Shown: positions 57,669 through 64,000 of the stretch, one piece after another
How positions within the stretch are numbered: the stretch's first letter is position 1
Layout of the letters: each line of letters opens with the position of its first letter
Translations under genes and position numbers: made by a program
Source of the DNA: Trichostrongylus colubriformis
Lineage: Eukaryota > Nematoda > Chromadorea > Rhabditida > Trichostrongylidae
DNA: 64,000 bases
Direction of reading: 5' to 3'
Assembly (NCBI GenBank): GCA_963978905.1
Contig: OZ022256.1
Location: 6,183,501 to 6,247,500 of the forward strand
The notes under the pieces: generated by a model
What the model saw: only the letters and a program-made list of their open reading frames with translations
Databases searched by the model: none
What the model was told of the DNA's origin: nothing

Positions 57669-57808
57669 GACTCGGTCTCGGATGAGACTCGAACTCAACC
57701 CTCGGCTGAGTTAAGGTGAAAGTGCTCGCGGTAGCGTAATGGATCAGCACATATGCCCAGAAGGCATGAAGTGCGGGTTGGAGTCTTGTTTGAGACCGAA
57801 GCTTTCCC
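57669..57808 (+). repeat. tRNA-like inverted repeat (SINE-like)
   Basis: The plus strand carries GGTAGCGTAATGGATCAGC (A-box-like), ACATATGCC and GCGGGTTGGAGTC (B-box-like). The left border CGGTCTCGGATGAGACTCG is the inverse of a second 3' half (GAGTTCGAGTCTC). So two tRNA-like 3' halves face outward. It shares GATYAGCACATATGCC with 16,920-16,987. Confidence 0.4.
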
Positions 57809-57860
57809 TATAACACAGCAAACTTGTAACAACTTTCGCATCGCGGGCTGCTTCGTCAGT

Positions 57861-58098
57861 GGGGTGTGCAGATATGACAGCGAATCGCTTCGCGGCGTTT
57901 CACTCGCGGCGCCACCAGTACGACTCGCCGTATCGATTGCCCTTGGGAGCCGGCCGAGCGTGACTGCGTCACGTCTGCGCTTCCACTCATGCCACACTGC
58001 CTCGCTTGAAGCTGCCATGCCTTGCCACTGGCACTCGCACCCACCGCGCCGCTCGCGGCAGGCGGCCACGCGATTTGCTGTCATATCTGCACACACCC
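57861..58098. mobile_element. 238-bp MITE, second copy of the 13.9-kb element
   Basis: Starts GGGGTGTGCAGATATGAC and ends TCATATCTGCACACACCC. The body is nearly identical to 13,935-14,162. No flanking duplication is visible. Confidence 0.75.
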
Positions 58099-58579
58099 AG
58101 CAGCTATCAGAAATCAAAAAAATTCCCTGCGGTACTAACCGCCATCGCTTAGTGGGATAACTGTTGCTGCAAGGTTAGATAAGTACCCGTGATCAAATAT
58201 TATAGGTGGTGCGGAATACCGCTACGTTACAATCAGTGTACGTGCGAAAACAATACAGCTTATTAAAAAAGTCAATAAACAATCAAATGCTAGATGAACA
58301 ATCACGTAAACACTATACACTATAAACACTTCGAACGCGGAGTTACTGTCATTGGTCTACAAGCGGGACGAATTCCAGTGATTGGCGACCAGCGGCGAAA
58401 GGTTGATTACTGGTTACTCCAACTTAATCCTACTATCTCAACTTTGTTATCTCTTTCCCATCCTTGGGATCCTCTCTTGGATATGCGAATTTTGATCCTT
58501 ACTGCTTAGGGTCTGGTGGCTGATAAGCGCAACACCGAGGATTGGCCACTGAGTCTGGGAAACGATGGATTGGACAGAC

Positions 58580-59040
58580 ACCGGGAGGGGTGAGTTTGGC
58601 AATTTGGGGTATAATGAAAGTAGAGGTGCCCAGCAATATGAGAGTGGAAGAAGAATGTCATAAAACTGCGAAAAACCGAGAAATAGGAACCCGAAAACTA
58701 CCCCTCTCTCTCGCGTCTCCCTGCGTCACTAGCCTTAGGCCGCTTCCATACTTTGCGCACCGACGCCGTCACGCGCGTGACGGCGTCGGTGCGCAAAGTA
58801 TGGAAGCGGCCTTACTGCGCTGCAGACATGGCTGAGACTGAATCAGCGATCGTTCTCCCGCCTCTCCCTGGCGCCTCGCTGGGCAGCAGGACCCGTGATG
58901 CGGGGTCGTCATAACACCCCAAGCCGCGTTTTTTTTTAATGCGATTATCACCAGATGTGACCTCTTCTGAAGTAAAAAGGTCATTTCAGAGAACATCTTC
59001 CCCAGATCTCAGTTCTCCCTTACCCCTACTGGTGCCTTTA
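58580..59040 (-). repeat. Dispersed ~380-bp repeat, copy D, interrupted
   Basis: Reverse orientation of the family: AAATAGGAACCCGAAAACTA, CTGCGTCACTAG, then (after the palindrome) ATCGTTCTCCCGCC, GGGGTCGTCATAACACCCC and CCTACTGGTGCCTTT. The palindromic element at 58,738-58,811 splits it between the CACTAG and CTGCGCTGCAG segments. Confidence 0.6.
58738..58811. mobile_element. 74-bp perfectly palindromic MITE
   Basis: The sequence reads GGCCGCTTCCATACTTTGCG..., through a centre ACGC|GCGT at 58,774/58,775, and returns as the exact inverse, with no mismatch and no loop. TTA flanks both sides (58,735-58,737 and 58,812-58,814). The termini match the GGCCGCGTTYATACT ends of the PIF/Harbinger-like group in this window. 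It therefore consists of terminal repeat only. Confidence 0.8.
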
Positions 59041-59430
59041 AAAAATCGGAAGGGGTAAATTGGGCGGACTGTGGAGTATGGAAGAAAGGGTGCTCAGCTG
59101 TGTAATACTGAAGAAACAACGAAAAAACAGAGAAGTCGGAATTCGAAATTCTCCCTTCCCTCTCGCGCCCCTATGCGTCAGTACCCGGGGTAGTCTGCAA
59201 ACGAGAGAGACTAAATAATCCCGCTGAGAACGTTGTCCTGCCCTCGGCTGCAACTCGCGCGGCTGATAAACTGCAGAACGGCACGCTGCGTTGCGGGATC
59301 ACGATAAAACCACAAACCGCGCTTATTGATGCGAGTTTCGCTGCACGTCACCTCTTCTGAAGTGGGAGGTTGGTTTTAAGAGAACACTCCCAGTTCTCAC
59401 TTTCTCCTCACCCCTCCCGATGCTTTCAAG
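59035..59430 (-). repeat. Dispersed ~380-bp repeat, copy E, tandem to copy D
   Basis: Same orientation as copy D and directly adjoining it. It shows TGAGAACGTTGTCCTGCCC, GATAAACTGCAGAACGG, CACCTCTTCTGAAGTGG and CACCCCTCCCGATGC in family order. Confidence 0.55.
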
Positions 59431-59662
59431 GCCTCTTAGGAAGCAGATCCCTAAGACTCGATGTTTCCTGACACTGCTTCCTTCTTTTCTTATTTTTCAC
59501 ACCAATCTTTCACATTGAAAATTTCGTCTGAATACTCGAAACTGTTTTGCTGTTTACCACATCATTTAGTGAGACAATCAAACATCTGAAGGTAGAAACG
59601 AGATATTTTCCAAATAAAAGACAAATAAAATATAAATTTGAAACCGACCTATCGTGACGTAA

Positions 59663-59775
59663 GGCGACGTTCATACTCAGCGCCGGTACGGCATGGCTGC
59701 GTTCACTGCCAGAGCAGAGACGCAGACCCACGCAGTCTCATCCTGCAGTCGACACCGCGGAGTATAAACGCGGCC
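59663..59775. mobile_element. 113-bp PIF/Harbinger-like MITE
   Basis: GGCGACGTTCATACTCAGCG to AGTATAAACGCGGCC, flanked by TAA and TCA. The interior is shortened relative to the 175-bp copies. Confidence 0.65.
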
Positions 59776-60366
59776 TCAGTTGGCACGCTCTATTCGTTGA
59801 CGTTGAGGTAGTGGTGCTCCTAAAAAAAGGAAAACTGGACCACTCCGAAGAATCGTCATTTTCATAGCTCACCGAGAAATTCAAACAAATCAGTCGTACC
59901 GCTGAATAGTATCGGGTTTCTTTTTTGAATGTACCCCTCCTATGGAAGTCTCAGGCTGCTTCCAGAAATCTCGGAAAGAATGTCACAAACATTTTCTGAC
60001 AGTCTGTAGGCTACAGTGCTGATTGCCGCAGCTGCTTCAGTAGCTCCGCTGTTAAGTGAGAGTCGTCATGGAACTGAAACTTTTTAAGCCATTATTTCAA
60101 CATCAAATGTATCCTGTCTTTCACATTCCAATCGTTCAAAGTGAAGTGCATTGAAATATTCGGACAATTACATGGTATCAAATTAGTGGAACCTGGGACA
60201 TTCAGAGACATACATATCAACTTCTTTTACGATCAGTGGACTGTTCATTAGTTGTTGCGAAATTCCTTAAGGATAGGACGAGTTATTCAATTTCCTGGAG
60301 TAAGGGACTACTGAGTACCGCCGAATGCTCACGTGGTTCTTGAAATCATTAGAATCGGGGTTGTTA

Positions 60367-61292
60367 CAGGGTGTCCCAAAATTATGGGCGCCAATGTATT
60401 GCAATATTTTGTCGGCGTCAATAGAGTGGATGGAAAATCAACCCATTCACAACTTTACCCACACCTTATGCAACAAGGCACAGCAGTCATATCATAAGTT
60501 TCTCTGCCCCGACAAGGATACAGGCTCAAAGTCTCTCTGTCACTCAACCGCCCTTGACACGCAGCTTTTTCCATACATTCCTTCCCAAATCTTTCTCAGG
60601 GCTACCTTATGTGACTCCGTACTAGGATGTCTGACTCGTCAGACCTTGCCTCTAGTTGAGGACCCTGGCAGTAGATCAATGGAATCATGTTTTGAGAAAT
60701 TTGGCGAACGTTTCGAAAAGTGATGAATTCGGAAAAAACAAGTCGGCAGCGCTTTTGTATCAATTCGGTTCTATAAACTAAAGCGTTTTGCCGCTAAACT
60801 CACCAAGTATTTTTGCGAAAGACTAGTGAGGACAGTGCTTTATTATGTCCAACAGCCAGTTCCTCATGTTCACATTCCCGCAAGCTTTACGCCGAAATTG
60901 ATGGAAACCAACAGCGTGTCATCATTGGACCCTCAATCATTACTGGGACCTGATTGCTGGAATCCAAACACTCTATCGACATGGTATACCCTACCAGACG
61001 TTGCTGGCCACAGTGAGTTGCCCTCATCGGTTCAGAACGTGGAAATTTTTTCGCTCGAACAAGAGTGCGACGAGGTGCGTGTCACCGTTGAAGCGAATGA
61101 CCACCAAGTGTATTTGAAAAACTTCTGAAATTTCGGAAATACCATGAGCTTCACCCTGACGAGCATGCACCTTGGTAGAAGGAGATCCTGTGCACCCACT
61201 GAGCAGCAAATGAAAGAAAAAGGATTGATACAATTGTATAGAGGAATCCGAAAAATTACGAGTTCAGGCGCCCATAATTTTGGGACACCCTG
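60367..61292 (+). mobile_element. 926-bp Tc1/mariner-type element, degenerate
   Basis: TA flanks both ends (60,365-60,366; 61,293-61,294). The 27-bp ends read CAGGGTGTCCCAAAATTATG... and its exact inverse. Around 60,840-61,100 the frame QQPVPHVHIPASF...CWNPNTLSTWYTL loosely follows the catalytic-end region of mariner transposases, but the acidic triad cannot be traced. The element is probably a decayed or internally deleted copy. The TA and terminal repeats are strong evidence; the coding relationship is weak. Confidence 0.7.
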
Positions 61293-61684
61293 TATAATCA
61301 ATAGACGTACTGACAGGGTCAAGCGTCAATCGAGAAGTTCTCAAGAATGGGAGACGTATTTGGCGAAAAATTCGTCACAAAAAGGTTGGTCGTTGAGGAA
61401 CCTCAACGATCATCCTGTTTTTAGTGAATTTGTAAGCGTTCAGATGTTCTCTCTGAATAAATATTCCGAATATTCCGATCGACTATACTTCTTCGGAGGC
61501 ACGGATTCAGTATGCCAACACTCGAGATTCACGGAAGTGAATGTAGGTGTGTCATACCCGAAAGGTAAAGTTGGGATAGGCATCGAACTTCTCAGTAAAA
61601 CACTTAGCCCCCCGTTCTGAGGTGCATCGACAGGGAGCCATCTCGAGGGGCATGTTCAGAGAAATAAAATGGGTGAGTAACAGC

Positions 61685-62060
61685 ATTTAAAAGGCACCGG
61701 GAGGGATAAGGAGAATGCGAGAGCTGCGAATACATGCTTTCTGTAAACAAGCTGTCTACTTCAAACGAAGTGATGTGTGGCGAAAATCGCATGAAAAGGC
61801 GCGGCTTGAGATCTTTCCACGATCCCGCAGCACGACGTGGCGCTCTGCCGCTCATCAGCCGGGCGAGCTGCCGGCGAAGGCAGGTACGTTCGCGGCTGGC
61901 TGATGCAGCCTCTCCGCCTGCCTGCACTCTGCCCCGGCTAGTGACGCAGAGGGGTGCGAGAAAAAAGGGGGATTAGTTCCTTTTTCTCGGGTTTTTCGCC
62001 GTTTTGTCTCGTCCTCGTCCTTTATCTACTGCCACATGAGGAGCACCTCTACTTTGGGGA
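61685..62060 (+). repeat. Dispersed ~380-bp repeat, copy C
   Basis: TTAAAAGGCACCGGGAGGGA, GATCCCGCAGCACGACG, CATCAGCCGGGCGAGCTG, CCCCGGCTAGTGACGCAGAG and GAGGAGCACCTCTACTTT appear in family order. Open frames of 60-107 codons across it are shadows of the repeat. Confidence 0.6.
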
Positions 62061-63316
62061 CCCGCGTCCAAACGCATCAAAAAATGGTAGCATGTTGATA
62101 TGTCCTCAAGGATTTCGCACCCATAAATGCAGTCCCTTTTCACGGCTCGTGATGCAACCGTTCCCGAAAATCAGTCAACCCTCGCTGCGAGACTCAGCAA
62201 GGCTCAATGTCTGCCCGTACCCCATCTCTACAGTCTTCCTCACCTCGTGAGCGGGTCACGCGTTGTGTATCACTGCCAGATCCGTGTGGCTCTAATGTCC
62301 CGTATGCGGAGCAGCCGGAAACACGTCCACGTTAAATTCAATAGGGCATATCTGTGCTCCATTCCGGGAAGTTCCAGCTATTCGAGTCTTTGCTGAGTTT
62401 TTTTTTTCGATAACCTTTCTATTTTTTTATTTTCCTCGAAGAAGCAAACAAGACTCGATTTCCAGCGGAACTGCTTCCACGATGAACCGTTCGCGCATCA
62501 CATCCTCAAAGTCCTCCCTTTGTACTTTGAAATATAGCTTTTGCTCAAGATATTGCAAAACCCCACCCCACACACGCTCATGAACACCCTTATTGTCAGA
62601 ATCTAAATCTTTCATTCCTGATCTGCATTTTCAGAAATTTCCCTGCCATCCTGCCCGTGTTCTTCACTATTACATAACACAAATCGTTTTATTTTTGCAT
62701 TTTCCATACTACAGCAAGAAAAACTTTGACACTGTAGTTACGATTAGAGATAGAGGCATCAGATATAGGAAATCATATCACAAAACGCAATCAACAATGT
62801 GCCCTTTTCAAAATCCTTGAGAGAATCTCTTCATATTGCGCATCACATATGCCAAAGCAATATTGATACCAACATTTGCAACAGACAATACAAATTATCT
62901 TTGTTTGTCTGAAATTAATCAATCGCCTAGAGAATAGCACAAAGTTTGATTTGAAAACATCAATGAATGATATTCAAAAAAGTATGTAACTGTACAATTG
63001 AGGAAGGAAGACAATAAGGAACTTATTTAGTGATACCATATAATGCATCTTCATGCAAAAAACATAAGGCAATCGCACAAAACTACACAGCTTTCAAAGG
63101 AAAGTTAACGCGTAGCGTATTTCTTAAATGCTTGAAAATCACATTGTGGATCAAAACATATTGAAAATCAATACATAAAAAGGGAAGTGTGGGAGTTTTG
63201 ATCTGCACAATTTTTCTGAAGATTACATCAAAATATCAACAGGTAAAAGTAACAAAAAGTATGGAACATAAAAATTGGAGGTTCGTATGTAAACAACAGA
63301 AGATTCTCACGGATTT
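62061..63316. other. No gene recognised
   Basis: AT-rich in the second half. The right end may be the 3' untranslated region of the possible exon at 63,317-63,460 (minus). Confidence 0.4.
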
Positions 63317-63460
63317 TCAAGGATCACTGCCACCACTGTCATCTTCGAAATCTGGGTTGTTCAATAACGATTGGAAACCTGCAGCAGATATTCGTGACTC
63401 CAGATCCACCAATGGCTCACATGAACTCGCACGAGGTCCAATATCTACTGTGTCGACACA
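63317..63460 (-). CDS. Possible terminal exon of an unknown gene
   Basis: After an acceptor-like ACTTTAAG the minus strand reads 47 codons to TGA: CVDTVDIGPRASSCEPLVD, LESRISAAGFQSLLNNPDF, EDDSGGSDP. The acidic C-terminus and balanced codon use look protein-like. The phase would be 0. No upstream exon was identified within the remaining 540 bases, so the gene would continue beyond the window. The family is not recognised. Confidence 0.3.
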   Translation of the reverse strand, partial: CVDTVDIGPRASSCEPLVDLESRISAAGFQSLLNNPDFEDDSGGSDP

Positions 63461-63639
63461 CTTAAAGTAACGATATTTCACTTTTATCAGGCAGAAATAA
63501 CGAGATTTCACTTCAGTCAGACAAGCAGATTATTTTATTAATAAATAGAGAATTCTGCAATTTTATTAGCATTTTTCTCTAACGATAATAGCCAGGTCTT
63601 AATCTGTGGAAAAATAACTTTGTTATTTTCGTTAATATC

Positions 63640-64000
63640 CTACTATATATAAAACGAATCCTCTGTCTGTACGTCCGTGCGTCCACCTGTCCCTCCATAT
63701 GTCACAAATTGGGTATTACATGAAAAACGACCTGTGGACATGGAGGCAAGTTTGGGATGGGTAGCGCATGGGAAATGAAACAAAAAGCACACTTGAACCA
63801 TGTCAAGCTCCGCGATAGGTGGAGTGTGTACTGGAATAAGCACTTTTCAGACCGAAAACATGACCCAAACGTGGAGGAAAGGTGGATTAAAATCAGGAAT
63901 GAGTCTTTTAAAGCCATGAAAGAATCTTGGGTATAGTGGGCAAAGCACACCCTGAGTGGAGGTCCGTACAACAAAAATTCATAACTCGGTTCCAACGCAG
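63640..64000. repeat. Possible repeat end with ATATATAAAACG and CTGTCTGTACGTCC
   Basis: CTACTATATATAAAACGAAT is followed by CTCTGTCTGTACGTCCGTGC and CCACCTGTCCCTCC. This is a style often seen at the ends of invertebrate Helitron or other dispersed repeats. Only one end is in the window, so the class is a guess. Confidence 0.25.

Overview
This is eukaryotic DNA from a nematode, most likely a strongylid (hookworm-like) clade V species. That reading rests on three tandem cuticle-collagen genes with the nematode layout (short membrane-anchor exon, RIKR processing site, Gly-X-Y blocks, YCPCP tail), an srd-type chemoreceptor with nematode splice sites, a CK1/TTBK-superfamily kinase of the nematode-expanded kind, long introns, and heavy loading with RTE, mariner and MITE repeats. 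No bacterial operon, CRISPR array or intact rRNA/tRNA gene was seen. The species assignment is inference.

Layout. 1-5,060: no gene recognised. 5,188-10,408 (minus): four-exon srd-like serpentine receptor with one apparent 1-base insertion. 10.4-15.8 kb: mostly dispersed repeats, plus one possible Cys-rich secreted exon (12.35-12.55 kb). 15,818-16,283 (plus): small proline-rich/lysine-rich protein with a 24-nt microexon. 17.05-19.59 kb: dead RTE-clade LINE. 21,370-22,050: head-to-head mariner 3' ends forming a giant inverted repeat. 22,190-26,237 (plus): seven recognised exons of the kinase; every reading phase fits, but one donor is GG instead of GT. 26.6-29.2 kb: MITEs and unassigned DNA. 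29.2-54.5 kb (minus): three paralogous cuticle-collagen genes whose first introns (1.9, 3.0 and 7.8 kb) are filled with MITEs. A broken, inverted copy of a collagen promoter plus exon 1 lies at 33.9-34.1 kb. 54.9-63.3 kb: repeat-dominated, including a mariner-like element with perfect TA ends and a 74-bp perfectly palindromic MITE nested in another repeat. A possible terminal exon lies at 63.32-63.46 kb (minus).

How the parts work together. The collagens are the only functional set. They share an identical 141-nt first exon, the same splice phases, and the same promoter block: a TCAAGGTCA-type nuclear-receptor half site 19-21 bp upstream of a CTWWAAAGGTG box, 61-73 bp before the ATG. This suggests coordinated, moult-linked expression under an NR5/NHR-25-like or related receptor (inference). 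The kinase, receptor and proline-rich gene have no evident functional link to the collagens.

Much of the remaining sequence is miniature DNA transposons. One PIF/Harbinger-like group (TAA/TTA target duplications, GGCYGCGTT termini) ranges from a 74-bp pure palindrome to a 538-bp element with internal 78-bp tandem repeats. Other families carry GGGTGTG termini, one with a perfect 9-bp duplication (Mutator-like). I found no new multi-gene system. The most interesting signals are the collagen promoter module, the palindromic MITE and the foldback elements.
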